Shown one piece after another: positions 1 to 13,580 of a DNA stretch of 64,000 bases (position 1 is the stretch's first letter; each line of letters opens with the position of its first letter). The notes under the pieces were generated by a model, which saw only the letters and a program-made list of their open reading frames with translations, had not been told where the DNA came from and made no database searches. The DNA comes from Enterobacter sp. EA-1 (GTDB lineage Bacteria > Pseudomonadota > Gammaproteobacteria > Enterobacterales > Enterobacteriaceae): the NCBI GenBank assembly GCA_002886105.1, contig CP025776.1, forward strand, positions 4,278,001 to 4,342,000. The letters run 5' to 3'. A program made the position numbers and the translations under genes.

Positions 1-16
1 CTTCTTCAATACGCAT
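1..16 (-). CDS. guaC: GMP reductase, first codons only
   Basis: Only the start of the gene lies in the window. Read on the minus strand, the ATG at 16-14 is followed by codons for M-R-I-E-E, the beginning of enterobacterial GMP reductase (NADPH-dependent conversion of GMP to IMP, purine salvage). The divergent arrangement with coaE is the same as in E. coli. The identification rests on five residues plus synteny. Confidence 0.7.
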
Positions 17-955
<939 letters not shown>

Positions 956-1696
956 ATGCACACCCACATCCTTTTTGAACATCCGCTTAACGAAAAGATG
1001 CGTGCACCGGTTGCGTGTCGAGTTTTTACTGCAACAGCTCTCTGTCCATTTACCGCTGAGCGACCATGCCGATGCGTTGCACTTTTCCGTAACGTTGGTG
1101 ATTTACTGGATGTGTTTGAACGGGGTGATACTCGTACCGAGCTTCTGAAGAGGCTGGAGCGCCAGCAGCGTAAACTGCAGGCATGGAGTGATGTTCCCGG
1201 TGTGGATCTGAGCAGGATTGAAGCGGTCCGCCAACAATTAAAAGCGAGCGGATCCGTACTGATGAGTGCCCCGCGCATTGGCCAACAACTGCGCGAAGAC
1301 CGACTGATACCGGTGCGCCAGCGCCTGAGCATTCTTGGCGGATGCTGCAGCTTCGATTTGCCGACGCTGCATATGTGGCTGCACCTACCGCAGGAACAGC
1401 GGGATGCGCAAATTGCGGTCTGGCTGGACAGCCTGACACCGCTGACGCAGACCCTGACGTTGATCCTCGATTTGATCCGCAATGCCGCGCCGTTCCGCCG
1501 CCAGACCAGCCTGAACGGTTTTTATCAGGATAACGGCGATGACGCCGATTTGTTGCGTCTGCAATTGTCGCTGGAAGACCAGCTATACCCGCAAATCTCC
1601 GGCCATAAGAGCCGCTTCGCCATTCGCTTTATGCCGCTGGACAGCGAGCATGGCGTGGTTCCCGAGCGTTTCGATTTTGAACTGGCCTGCTGTTAA
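956..1696 (+). CDS. zapD: Cell division protein ZapD
   Basis: ZapD (YacF) is a cytoplasmic protein that cross-links FtsZ filaments at the division ring. The 246-residue frame is open throughout and ends in FELACC as in E. coli, but residues about 17-44 are out of frame: a +1 shift near 1005-1010 (CCTGG expected, CACCGG written) is undone by a missing T in the run near 1084. The rest ([20 protein letters not shown], the [19 protein letters not shown] block, [19 protein letters not shown]) is unmistakable. The ATG directly follows the coaE stop, and yacG begins ten bases downstream. Confidence 0.93.
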   Translation: MHTHILFEHPLNEKMRAPVACRVFTATALCPFTAERPCRCVALFRNVGDLLDVFERGDTRTELLKRLERQQRKLQAWSDVPGVDLSRIEAVRQQLKASGSVLMSAPRIGQQLREDRLIPVRQRLSILGGCCSFDLPTLHMWLHLPQEQRDAQIAVWLDSLTPLTQTLTLILDLIRNAAPFRRQTSLNGFYQDNGDDADLLRLQLSLEDQLYPQISGHKSRFAIRFMPLDSEHGVVPERFDFELACC

Positions 1697-1705
1697 GGAG
1701 TGAAG

Positions 1706-1899
1706 ATGTCTGGAAGAAACTACCGTAAACTGCCCAACGTGGGAAGCTTGTTGTCTGGGGAGAAAGCAGCCCGTTTCGCCCGTTCTGTTCGAAACGTTGC
1801 CAGCTGATTGATTTGGGCGAGTGGGCAGCAGAAGAGAAACGTATCCCCAGCGACGGCAATCTGTCGGACAGCGATGACTGGAGCGAAGAACAGCACTAA
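1706..1899 (+). CDS. yacG: DNA gyrase inhibitor YacG, zinc-ribbon protein
   Basis: YacG is a protein of about 65 residues with a four-cysteine zinc ribbon that binds GyrB and inhibits gyrase. Small indels break the frame, but the pieces read CPTCG near the start and [20 protein letters not shown] further on, which supplies the CxxC...CxxxC ligands, followed by the acidic tail SDDWSEEQH. The start was chosen by the ATG nine bases after zapD with GGAG upstream. At least two indels lie in the first 100 bases, with an extra G near 1713 and a missing T near 1741. Confidence 0.85.
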
Positions 1900-1942
1900 G
1901 CACTGTTGCCTGCTGGCACCTCGCCCGGCAGGCAAATCAGGG

Positions 1943-2335
1943 TCAGTCAGCCAGTAGCCCCCGGCTATCACCGGTTCATTGCCGGGAAACTTGTCAGCGT
2001 CAAGGGCGTCTTGCGCAACCCAATGACCCGGCTGCCCCTCTTTCCCCCCATGGCTCCCCTTCCCAGCTTTCCACTAACCAGAACCACAGGGTGATGTGGC
2101 GATCGGGGAACTGATATTCCAGCTTATCAAACAGTTCTGCCTGGAAGGGGCGTAATGCCGACTTCCTCCTGAAGCTCGCGGATCATTGCCTGCTCCGGCG
2201 TTTCACCCGCTTCAATTTTTCCGCCGAAATTCCCATTTATTCGCCATATGCGCATCCGCAGCGCGCTGCGTAATAAAAATTTCTCCCCTTGCGGGTTACG
2301 GGAATGATCCCAACGGCGATGTTCAGTATTTTCAT
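1943..2335 (-). CDS. mutT: 8-oxo-dGTP diphosphatase MutT
   Basis: MutT is a Nudix hydrolase that removes 8-oxo-dGTP from the nucleotide pool and so prevents A:T to C:G transversions. The minus strand begins MKILNIAVGII and carries the Nudix box (GGKIEAGETPEQA...RELQEEVGI) around 2165-2225, read across frame changes. The C-terminal part contains FPDRHITLWFWLV and NEPVIA. The stop at 1943 is inferred by restoring the frame, and gives 130 residues against 129 in E. coli. The gene lies downstream of secA on the same strand, beyond a hairpin, and converges on yacG. Confidence 0.85.
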
Positions 2336-2350
2336 GATGCAGACTCCATA

Positions 2351-2378
2351 AAAAAGGCGCAGAATTCTGCGCCTTTTT
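2351..2378 (-). terminator. secA-mutT intergenic hairpin terminator
   Basis: This is a perfect 28-base palindrome, AAAAAGGCGCAGAA followed by its complement TTCTGCGCCTTTTT, so it could act in either direction. It lies between the secA stop and the mutT start, so it probably limits transcription from secA into mutT. Confidence 0.8.
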
Positions 2379-2393
2379 ATTATTATCAATGCG

Positions 2394-5096
2394 TTATGCC
2401 AGACGGCCGTGGCACTGTTTGTATTTTTTACCGGAACCACAAGGACAAGGATCATTACGACCCACTTTGCGCTCACCCGTCTGCGCAGCAAGCGCAGCAG
2501 CGGCTTCAGTTTCATCATCCTGATGGCTTAACTGTTGCATTTGCGCCAGACGCTCAGCTTCCTGACGGCGCTGCATGCCTCCGGCCTCCTTCCTCCGGCA
2601 TCCGCACCTGTACTTTGCTGAGCGTACTGATCACTTCATATTTCAGTGACTCCAGCATGGCGGCGAACATCGCGAAGGACTCGCGTTTATATTCCTGCTT
2701 CGGATCTTTTTGCGCGTAGCCACGCAGGTGGATGCCCTGACGCAGATAATCCATCGCGGCCAGATGCTCTTTCCACAGTGAATCCAGCGTTTGCAGCATC
2801 ACGCCTTTCTCGAAGTGACGCATCATCTCAGCGCCAACCACCTCTTCTTTACGCTGATAGGTTTCAATGGCGCTTTGCAGGATACGCTCACGCAGCGTCT
2901 CTTCGTGCAGATCCGGTTCTTTATCTAGCCAGTCAGCGATAGGCAGGTCGAGATCGAAATCATTTTTCAGGCGTTCCTGCAGACCGTGAACATCCCACAT
3001 TTCTTCCAGCGACTGCGGTGGAATATGACCATCGATGGTAGCTTTGAAAACATCTTCGCGAATGCTGGCGATGGTTTCACTCACATCGGTTACATCCAGC
3101 AGTTCGTTACGCTGGGTGTAAATTGCGCGACGCTGGTCGTTAGCAACATCGTCATATTCCAGCAGTTGCTTACGAATATCGAAGTTACGGCTTTCCACTT
3201 TGCGCTGCGCATTAGCATGCCTTGGTGACCCACGGGTGCTCAATCGCTTCGCCCGGTTTCATCCCCAGTTTACGCATCATGCCAGAGACGCGATCGGAAG
3301 CGAAAATACGCATCAGGGCATCTTCCATAGAGAGATAGAAACGGGAAGAACCCGCATCCCCCCTGACGGCCAGAACGGCCGCGCAACTGGTTATCGATAC
3401 GACGAGACTCATGACGCTCGGTACCAATAATGTGCAGGCCACCCGCCGCCAGCACCGCATCATGGCGCGCCTGCCAGTCGGCTTTCACTTTGGCGATTTG
3501 CTCTGCCGTCGGTTCTTCGAGCTCCGCCAGTTCCGCCTGCCAGCTACCACCCAGCACAATATCAGTACCGCGCCCCGCCATGTTGGTGGCAATGGTCACC
3601 GCACCGGTATAGCCCTTGCGCCACAATGTCCGCCTCTTTGGCGTGGAATTTGGCGTTCAGTACGTTGTGCTTGATGCCCGCTTTGGTCAGTTCCTCAGAC
3701 ACCACTTCTGATTTCTCGATCGAGATGGTCCCAACCAGAACCGGCTGCCCCTTCGCAGTACGCTCTTTAATATCTTCGATAATCGCTCTGGATTTTTTCC
3801 GCTTCGGTCATATAGACCAGATCCGCCATATCTTTACGGATCATCGGACGGTTGGTGGGAACCACCACAGTATCGAGTTTATAAATCGAGCTGAATTCAA
3901 ACGCTTCGGTATCTGCCGTACCGGTCATACCTGCCAGTTTTTCATACAAACGGAAGTAGTTCTGGAAGGTAATGGACGCCAGCGTCTGGTTTTCGTTCTG
4001 GATATCCACACCTTCTTTGGCTTTCCACCGCCTGATGCAGACCATCAGACCAGCGACGCCCTTGCATGGTACGGCCGGTGTGTTCGTCGACGATAATGAC
4101 TTCGCCGTCTTTCACAATGTAATCCACATCACGGGTGAACAATGCGTGAGCACGCAGTGCCGCAGTCACGTGGTGCATCAGCATGATGTTGGCAGGAGAG
4201 TACAGTGACTCGCCTTCGTCCATGATGCCTTCTTTGACCAGCAGCTCTTCAATCAGCACCGTGCCGCGTTCAGTCAGCGTAACCTGACGCGCTTTTTCAT
4301 CCACTGAGAAGTGGCCTTCACCTGGAAAGTGTCGGAGTCTTCTTTCTCCTGACGAACCAGATGCGGGATGATTTTATTGACTTTTTTTGTACAGCTCGGA
4401 GCTGTCTTCTGCCGGACCGGAAATGATCAGCGGGGTACGCGCTTCATCGATAAGGATGGAGTCCACCTCATCCACCAGCGCATAGTGCAGTTTACGTTGC
4501 ACACGCTCTTCAGGGCTGAATGCCATGTTATCGCGCAGGTAGTCAAAGCCGTATTCGTTGTTGGTACCGTAGGTAATATCGGCCGCATAGGCTTCACGTT
4601 TAGCAACAGCAGGCATGTTCGGCAGGTTGATACCCACGCTCATACCGAGGAATTCGAACAGAGGACGGTTGTTCTCGGCGTCACGCTGAGCCAGATAGTC
4701 GTTGACGGTAACAACGTGGACGCCTTTGCCGCTCAGGGCGTTGAGGTAAGCAGGCAGGGTTGCGGTCAGGGTTTTACCTTCACCGGTACGCATCTCTGCG
4801 ATGCAACGCTCGTTGAGAACCATGCCACCCAGCAGTTGCACATCGAAGTGACGCATGCCGAACACACGTTTACTTGCCTCGCGCACCACTGCGAAGGCTT
4901 CCGGGATCAGACTCTCAACGCTTTCGCCTTTTCCGGTGCGCGCACGGAACTCTGCGGTTTTGGCTTTCAGCTCATCATCGCTGAGCTTTTCCATTTCCGG
5001 TTCCATGGCATTGATTTGGGCCACGACTTTACGCATACGGCGCAGTGTACGATCGTTACGACTACCGAAAACTTTAGTTAATAATTTGATAAGCAT
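2394..5096 (-). CDS. secA: Preprotein translocase ATPase SecA
   Basis: SecA is the motor that drives unfolded proteins through SecYEG. The start [20 protein letters not shown], the Walker A segment [20 protein letters not shown] near 4780, and the C-terminal zinc motif [14 protein letters not shown] (CxCx8CH, the SecB-binding tail) are all present. The length is 2703 bp, equal to E. coli SecA within one codon. The frame changes at least six times (near 2575, 3225, 3360, 3610, 3790, 4040 and 4330). The block just upstream of the C-terminal tail near 2575-2590 also seems to have lost several codons. Translation is expected to depend on secM upstream through the hairpin at 5113-5129. Confidence 0.96.
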
Positions 5097-5112
5097 AATA
5101 AAAATCTCAAAC

Positions 5113-5129
5113 GCCCCGCTCTGCGGAGC
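5113..5129 (-). promoter_or_regulatory. secM-secA intergenic RNA hairpin
   Basis: On the minus strand GCTCCGC, a three-base loop and GCGGGGC form a seven-pair stem (one G-U pair) between the secM stop and the secA start. In E. coli the equivalent secondary structure masks the secA ribosome-binding site until SecM-stalled ribosomes open it. The weak GAG Shine-Dalgarno lies just downstream of the stem. The control mechanism is inferred from E. coli. Confidence 0.7.
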
Positions 5130-5156
5130 TAAAAAAAATGAATAAAGGACTCTTTT

Positions 5157-5663
5157 TTAGCTGAGGCGAAGAGGGCCGGCGCGAATGCCCTGCACCTGAC
5201 CTAACCAGGTGGAAATACGGAACGCGGCGTCAGGTATAGCGGCTGTCTGGAGTGCCAGACGAACAATCGTCGGCGGTTTTCCCTTCGGGTTCAATAACGC
5301 GCTGAGCGTATCCAGTAAAGCGAGATGGTGGGCCTGAATCGGCAGTGGCTCTTCCGTCGCAACTGGCAGCGCTTGGGGCGCCATGGCAAACGAAAGATGA
5401 CGAATAACGGTGCGGATGGCATGTTGATGCCAGTAATCGACAGTAAAGTTAGGACGGCGATTGGCTTCCAGTAAAGCAAGACTGGTGAAATTAACCGTGC
5501 CGGTACTGTCGTGATTACGGGTGGTTTCGCGCGGCGTTTGCGTGGGTTCGGCGCTACCAGCAAGTGCAGGCAAGCCAAGGCTCGCCGCGACCATCCCTAA
5601 TAAGAGATGCGGCCAGAAATAGCGTCTACCAAATTGTCGCCAGCGCGTCAGTATTCCGCTCAC
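5157..5663 (-). CDS. secM: Secretion monitor SecM
   Basis: SecM is an exported regulatory peptide whose translation arrests when secretion is slow, raising secA expression. The frame is intact and gives 168 residues from a GTG start ([20 protein letters not shown]), with an N-terminal export signal ending near LPALAGS. The arrest sequence at the C-terminus reads [17 protein letters not shown], matching the E. coli FxxxxWIxxxxGIRAGP pattern except for Leu in place of Ile. Four codons follow the final Pro, as in E. coli. secA begins 60 bases downstream. An upstream in-frame extension exists, but the GTG matches the known family start. Confidence 0.93.
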   Translation of the reverse strand: MSGILTRWRQFGRRYFWPHLLLGMVAASLGLPALAGSAEPTQTPRETTRNHDSTGTVNFTSLALLEANRRPNFTVDYWHQHAIRTVIRHLSFAMAPQALPVATEEPLPIQAHHLALLDTLSALLNPKGKPPTIVRLALQTAAIPDAAFRISTWLGQVQGIRAGPLRLS

Positions 5664-5866
5664 TTGCTCCACCCAAAAATAACGCTTGCAGAATGTGCTT
5701 CTGTATGTGTCGTTTTGCGCACGAATTTTACCACTAAAGCCGCCCGCACCGCAGCAGTATTCCGGTGCCAGAGGGATAAAAGTGGTTACGAAAACAGCGA
5801 TCGCGCCGCAAGAGGTCTGTTCAGAAGAGAAGGGAATGAAAAGAGGATTGTTGCAAACGTACAAAT

Positions 5867-5920
5867 AAAAACGACTGGCCTCCCTGACCGGAGAGTGCCG
5901 AGGTTAACCAGTCGATTTTT
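5867..5920 (-). terminator. lpxC terminator
   Basis: On the minus strand the sequence after the lpxC stop forms a long stem, CGACTGG...CCAGTCG, whose inner arms pair further through the GAGG and CCTC segments, followed by GTTTTTAT. It ends the dcw-lpxC transcript before the secM leader. Confidence 0.8.
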
Positions 5921-5932
5921 GCAGTTATGGCG

Positions 5933-8080
<2,148 letters not shown>

Positions 8081-8106
8081 AGTTTCTCTCCGTCTTGTGC
8101 CTGCTC

Positions 8107-8128
8107 GAGACCGTTAATTTTCGGTCTC
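8107..8128. repeat. ftsA-ftsZ intercistronic inverted repeat
   Basis: GAGACCG and CGGTCTC flank an eight-base AT-rich loop in the short space between the ftsA stop and the ftsZ start. A similar hairpin is found here in E. coli. It could affect the mRNA end or ftsZ translation. No T-tract follows on the minus strand, so it is not a typical terminator. Confidence 0.6.
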
Positions 8129-8136
8129 TGAAAAAA

Positions 8137-9325
8137 TTAAAACTCTTTTCGCAGCTATTGATTCTTTTGAACCACGAGCCTGACACGTTTTTTCCACTTC
8201 CGCTTCACCACTCAAATGGGTCTCTTTCCCGTAGTGAAGCAGCCCAACCGTTGAATAGTAAGGTCAGGGCATAATCGGTTAAGCCAGTAATATTGAGCGG
8301 CACCAATACGCACCTGCGTATGGAACACGCTGCGCGCAGGCCGCCAGACCTTCAATTTGCGCCGCCAATACAATCCCCGCCGGTGTGATGTTTCACCCCT
8401 TGCTGGCGAAGCTGTTCCTGCAACTGCAAAATTTCGTCGTTCACCAGATTGAGCAGCTCGGTGTAGCGCGGTTCAATCATCCGCTAACGTCTGACGCTGC
8501 AGACTACGCGGTGGACGCCCACCACTCAACAACACTCATCTTTACCACCAGCAGACAACGCGCAACCATGGCGAATCGCTTCTGCATCGCTTGGCGGTGT
8601 ACGAAAGCGTAAGCGATGTCGCTGGTTACCACATTCCCTGCGAAGGGATCACTTTGGTATGACGCAGCGCGCCGCCAGTGTGAGACCGCCAGTCCATTGT
8701 ACCACCGCCGATATCGACAGCAGACCCCAATTCACGCTCATCTTCCGTTAATACGGAGTAGCTGGAAGCCAGCCCTGCGAAAATAAGTTGGTCAACTTTT
8801 AACCCACATCGTTCAACCGCTTTAACGATGTTTTTCGCCATATCGTTATGACAGGTGATCAGAATGCACCTTTGCCTGCAGCACGCCAGACAGACCTACC
8901 GGGTTTTTGATGCCTTCCACCGGTAGTCAATGGCATACTCTTGCGGAATGACATGCAAAACGCGGTGTTCATCACGTACACGCACCGACGGCGGTATGCA
9001 CCACGTTTTCAACATCTTCCTGCGTCACTTCTTCTTCTGAAATCGGCACCATGCCAATTTCATTCTAAACTAATATGTTTCCCCCGACAGCGCAAGGTAG
9101 ACCGAGGAGATCTGGCAATCGGCCATCAGTTCAGCCTGATCGATGGCGCGTTGCACTTCACCACCGATTCCAAATCGTTTACGCCACCTTTGTCCATCCC
9201 ACGGGATGGGCAACTCCCCAATGATATTCAATGCCATCGGGCAGAACTTCCCCTACTAAAGCGGCGACCTTCGCGGTGCCAATCTCCAGTCCAACTACCA
9301 GTTTTCTGTCCGTCGCCTTGATCAT
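8137..9325 (-). CDS. ftsA: Cell division actin homologue FtsA
   Basis: FtsA anchors FtsZ to the membrane and recruits late division proteins. Clear pieces are the start (MIK...DRK...[15 protein letters not shown] read in frames), [41 protein letters not shown] (phosphate-binding loop) and [10 protein letters not shown]. The C-terminus corresponds to the amphipathic membrane helix. The gene spans 1189 bp against about 1263 expected, so roughly 70 bases are missing through many short deletions. It is the most damaged gene in the window. Its start overlaps the ftsQ stop by four bases. Confidence 0.9.
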
Positions 9326-10138
9326 TGTTGCTCTGCCTGTGCCTGATTCTGTTGTGCCTGATTTTGCTGCTGATTCGGTTCCTGAACAGGGGCCGCTTTC
9401 CAGCCTACAGCCGCGCCTGAGTCATAGCGTAAATCCACGTAGCTTATCTCTTTGCCATCCGTTTGCGCCTGCTGCTGAAGAACCGGGTAGAGTTCAATAA
9501 AGCGCGCCGGGCGTTTCATGGTATCGCCACGGCCCAGATTAAGCTTGATGTCATTATTCAGCGTTAACTGCCATGAACGCCGTGCGGTCATAGCCGCTTC
9601 TTTCAACGTGAACTTATCCTTGTCCCATATCGCGGTAGCCCTGTAAAACTTCGCTTTCGCTGCCTTCGGGACCGTACATCGGTAAAACTTGTTTACTGGT
9701 TCGTTCGGCACGCTGAATTGCCGTCCACATCAACATATGCTGATCATTCCACCGTGCTATGGGCACATATTCAACCAGATGAATCTTCAATTCATTCGTC
9801 CGGCCACTGCTTGCGAACGCTTGCCTGCTTTATCCAGCAGGGCAGACGCTCGATCTGACTCTGAATAATGTTCACGTCTTGCGTCATAAAGGTGCCGGGC
9901 GCGCCAGAATCGTCCGAATATCATCATTGCGCGTGTAGTGGCGATCGCCCGTCAACACAGTTTCGACAACGGCAACCGCTGCGCATCGTCCATCCACCCC
10001 AGCACCACAGCCGCTAACAAACACGGTGCACAGCACCGCCAGCAGGAACACAATTGCAAGACGCGTTCCATTATTCCGCCGGGAAGCCGATACCGCTTCC
10101 TCGTCACGGTTTCGCGTGTTCAGCGCAGCCTGAGACAT
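9322..10138 (-). CDS. ftsQ: Cell division protein FtsQ
   Basis: FtsQ is a bitopic inner-membrane protein linking the early and late divisome through FtsB and FtsL. The N-terminus [10 protein letters not shown]...[10 protein letters not shown] is followed by one hydrophobic segment ([15 protein letters not shown]) and then the POTRA start [14 protein letters not shown]. The C-terminal half reads [20 protein letters not shown], with [20 protein letters not shown] shortly after, and ends in a glutamine-rich tail. The length of 817 bp is close to normal. The frame breaks near 9640-9720, 9800 and 9990-10030. Its stop overlaps the ftsA start. Confidence 0.93.
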
Positions 10139-10139
10139 A

Positions 10140-11032
10140 TCACTCCGCCAGATCCAGAATGCGAACCACAAGTTGCGAGAAGCTCAGCCCTGCCTGCCGC
10201 GCCGCCATCGGCACCGGGCTGGCTTCATCCCCAGTGTTCGCTTCCAGCAAATAAAACTGACCGTCTATCCAGCATCGCATCAATTCGCCCCACCGCGACC
10301 TAAAACACGCCGGGGGCTTTAAGCACCGGGGACTGTAAAACCGCTTCACGCTCTTCTTCCAGACCTGATGGGCAGAAATATTTCGTCTCATCAGAGATAC
10401 TTCGCCTCATAATCATAGAAGATTCCCGCCGGTTGAATGCGGATCGACGGTAAAATTTCATTTCCGAGTATCATACGGTAAATTCCAGGCCCACTCCAGC
10501 CATTTTTTCGATCAGAACGTCATCATCATGTTGAAACGCAAGCGCTAATGCTGCGTGCAGATCATTACTGTTGTCGACTTTCGACATCCCAACGCTGGAG
10601 CCTTCACGGCTGGGCTTGACAATAACGGGTAACCCCAGTTGGTCAATGCGTTGAATATCATCGCACGAGGGCCTATTTCGAACTCATCGCGTGATGCCAA
10701 CAGAAGGCGCAACTGGCAGTCCCGCCCCTTGCCACAGCAGCTTGCGTAATTTATCCATCGAAATCGCCGATGCCATCGCCGCTACCGGTATAGGCCATGC
10801 CGGTCAGTAACCCCACCAGCGTACCGTCTTCACCGCCGCGACCATGCAACGCGATAAACGCTTTGCTATAGCCCATCTCTTTCAGGCGAGTGACATCAAC
10901 ATCGCGCGGATCAACGCCATGCGCATCCACACCGCCTTCACGTAAGCCGCTAATCACCGCAGCACCGGAATTGAGCGAAACCTCACGCTCTGCGGAGGTG
11001 CCACCGAGCAGAACAGCGACTTTCTCAGCCAT
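10140..11032 (-). CDS. ddlB: D-alanine--D-alanine ligase B
   Basis: DdlB makes the D-Ala-D-Ala dipeptide for peptidoglycan, using ATP through an ATP-grasp fold. The first 80 residues are clear ([34 protein letters not shown]), and the end reads [10 protein letters not shown]...[19 protein letters not shown]. The middle (10260-10760) is broken into several frames but keeps segments for the substrate loop and ATP-grasp core. At 893 bp it is about 28 bases short. Its ATG overlaps the murC stop by eight bases, and its TGA lies one base before the ftsQ ATG. Confidence 0.92.
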
Positions 11033-12486
11033 TGCTCTCCTCCGGGGTCTGTGGCTTCAGTTTACTCTCCGCCAGACTACGGGCGATTTTGCCGATGTTG
11101 CCAGCACCCTGAATCAGGATCAGATCATTACCGGTCAGCACCGGCGCCAGCTATAGCCGCAGCACGCTGGATCGGATGCCAGAATCGGATCGATCTTGCC
11201 GCGACTACGGATAGTACGGCACAGCGAACGGCTATCCGCGCCCGGGATCGCCGCTTCACCCGCCGGATACACTTCCAGCATCAGCAGCGCATCGACCTGC
11301 GTCAGTACATTGGCAAAGTCGTCATACAGATCGCGGGTACGGGTATAACGGTGAGGCTGGAATACCATCACCAGTTTTTTATCCGGCCAGCCCGCGCGTG
11401 CTGCTTTAATGGTGGCATCCACTTCGGTCGGGTGATGACCGTAGTCGTCAACCAGCATGGCAGTACCCGGTTTGCCATTTACCCTTCCAGCGGGAATTCA
11501 CCAAGGAAGTCGAAACGACGCCCGGTCCTGAAACTTTCAGCGCACGCAGAATGGCCTCATCTTCAATACCCTCCTCGTCGCCACGCAGCGGCGGCAGCGG
11601 CATTCAGGGCGTTATGACGGCCCGGCGCATTCAGCATCACACGCAGTTCCGGTTTATCCCGGCGCACCAGCGTAAAGTGCCCCTGCGGCCCAATCTGGCG
11701 ATAATTCTCAACGCGAACGTCCGCATCGTCGCTAAAAACCGTAGGTCGTTGTCTGACGGCCCACACGCGGCAACAGCTCACGGATCACCGGATCATCAAC
11801 GCACATCACTGCACGGCCATAGAACGGCAGGTTATGCAGGAAGTTGATAAACGTCGTTTTCAAATTCTCAAAGTCGCCATGGTAGGTATCCATATGGTCG
11901 GCTTCGATATTGGTGACAATGGCCACCATCGGTTGTAAATGCAGGAAAGAGGCATCGCTCTCGTCTGCTTCGGCAATCAAATAACGGCTGTGCCCGCGCG
12001 CATGCACCCGGCGGCTTTCACCAGACCACCGTTAACGAACGTCGGATCCAGTCCGGCTTCCGCGTAAATACTTGCCACCATCGCCGTAGTGGTGGTTTTA
12101 CCGTGCGTACCGGCAATCGCGATGCCATGACGAAAACGCATTAACTCCGCCAGCATCTCCGCACGGCGGATCACCGGAATACGCGCTTCATGTGCCGCGA
12201 CAATCTCCGGGTTATCGGCAGAAATAGCGCTGGAGACCACAACAACGCTGGCATCACTCACGTTTTCCGGGCGGTGATTGAAATAAATAGTGGCGCCAAG
12301 CGACGTCAACTGTTGCGTTACCGGGTTCGGGGCCAGATCGGAACCGCTGATCTGATAGCCTTCGTTGGCCAGTACTTCGGCAATACCACCCATGCCGGCA
12401 CCGCCAATGCCAACGAAGTGAATGTGCCGGACGCGACGCATCTCGGGCACGATTGAACGCAGTTTCGCCAGTTCTTGTGTATTCAT
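11025..12486 (-). CDS. murC: UDP-N-acetylmuramate--L-alanine ligase
   Basis: MurC adds L-alanine to UDP-MurNAc, the first amino acid of the peptide stem. It begins [20 protein letters not shown] with the Rossmann motif [14 protein letters not shown]. The Mur-ligase P-loop [16 protein letters not shown] is at about 12090, and later blocks include [15 protein letters not shown] and [10 protein letters not shown]. The C-terminus reads [20 protein letters not shown] in restored frame and ends PEESNG. Frame breaks occur near 11990, 11760, 11590, 11475 and 11150. The length is 1462 bp against about 1476. Confidence 0.95.
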
Positions 12487-12544
12487 TCTCTAAACGCCAT
12501 CGACTACTTCCAAATTCGCGCGGCGCAACAGGCGCCGCCAGTAT

Positions 12545-13580
12545 TTAGGCCTGTGCTGCCGGGGGCTCACTTCATGCGCCACTCGTTCGGTGGCATCCGG
12601 AATAGCCGCCACGCTATCCATCATATCAATGCTTCACGGTTCCAGCCCGCGAGGATCGCCGCCACCGCGTCAGCGGTGAATTGCGGTTGCTCCAGAATCT
12701 TCGCCGCACCAGCTTTTTTCCAGCGGCAGCGCATTCCAGTATTGCTGCCGGTCCTTATGCTGGAACGGCACGAACAACGCCGGTAAACCGGCAGCGGCAA
12801 TTCTCACTGACCGTCAGCGCGCCGGGACGGCAAACCACATCCGCCACGCGTAGGCTTGCGCCATATCGTCAATAAATCCCGTCACTTTATGCTGAGGCGC
12901 CCCCCGCAGCGGCGTAAGCCTGCTCAACATCCTGCTGTGCGCCTTTACCGCTCTGATGCCAGAAGGTGACCGACTCACCCAGTTTTGCCGCTACCTGCGG
13001 CATGGTCTGATTCAGTACGCGTGCGCCTTGCGAGCCGCCGACAACCAGCACACGCACCGGGCCATCGCGCCCCGGTAAACGCTGCTGCGGCAGCGGCAGC
13101 GCAAACACATCAACGCGAACCGGGTTACCCACCACTTCCGCTTTCGGGAACGCGCCGGAAATGCCTGCATCACTTTGGTGGCAATTTTCGCCAGCCATTT
13201 GTTGGTCAAACCGGCAATGCCGTTTTGCTCATGCAGCACCACCCCAGCGAGGCCGCCGGACCGCCGGACCAAAACGCCGCCCATCCCAGCACTACGTCGG
13301 GTTTAAAGCGCTGCATAATCGCGCGCGCCTGACGCGTTGAAAATGCGCACCGGCGCCAGCAACTGCGCCTTGATCCCTTTGCCACGCAGGCCAGAGATAC
13401 GGATAAAGTCGATCTCGATCCCATGTTTAGGCGCAGATCGGCCTCCATGCGATCCGCGGTTCCAAGCCAGCGCACTTGCCAGCCCTGATCCATTAAATGG
13501 TGCGCAACCGCGAGACCGGGGAATACATGCCCGCCGGTGCCGCCCGCCATCACCATTAACCGCTTCGGTTGACCACTCAT
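12545..13580 (-). CDS. murG: UDP-GlcNAc:undecaprenyl-PP-MurNAc-pentapeptide GlcNAc transferase
   Basis: MurG is a peripheral inner-membrane GT-B glycosyltransferase that converts lipid I to lipid II. The N-terminus [20 protein letters not shown] contains the GGTGGH loop. Later blocks are [20 protein letters not shown] and [20 protein letters not shown]. The stop at 12545 is inferred by restoring the reading frame at the end. Many frame changes occur, including around 13260-13290, where codons for GGLAAWSLG should contain two CCTGG sites. The ATG overlaps the ftsW stop. The gene is 1036 bp against 1068 expected. Confidence 0.93.

Noticed and set aside
4368-5081. 237-codon plus-strand frame opposite secA
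   Set aside because: It is the antisense of a well conserved part of SecA with compositional bias from that gene, and no homology is recognisable.
5664-5864. In-frame extension of SecM upstream of the GTG at 5663
   Set aside because: The known family start is the GTG, the export signal begins there, and the upstream residues show no conservation that I recognise.
8137-9325. ftsA as a true pseudogene
   Set aside because: FtsA is essential, the gene order is intact, and neighbouring essential genes show the same type of damage. Poor sequence quality is the simpler explanation.
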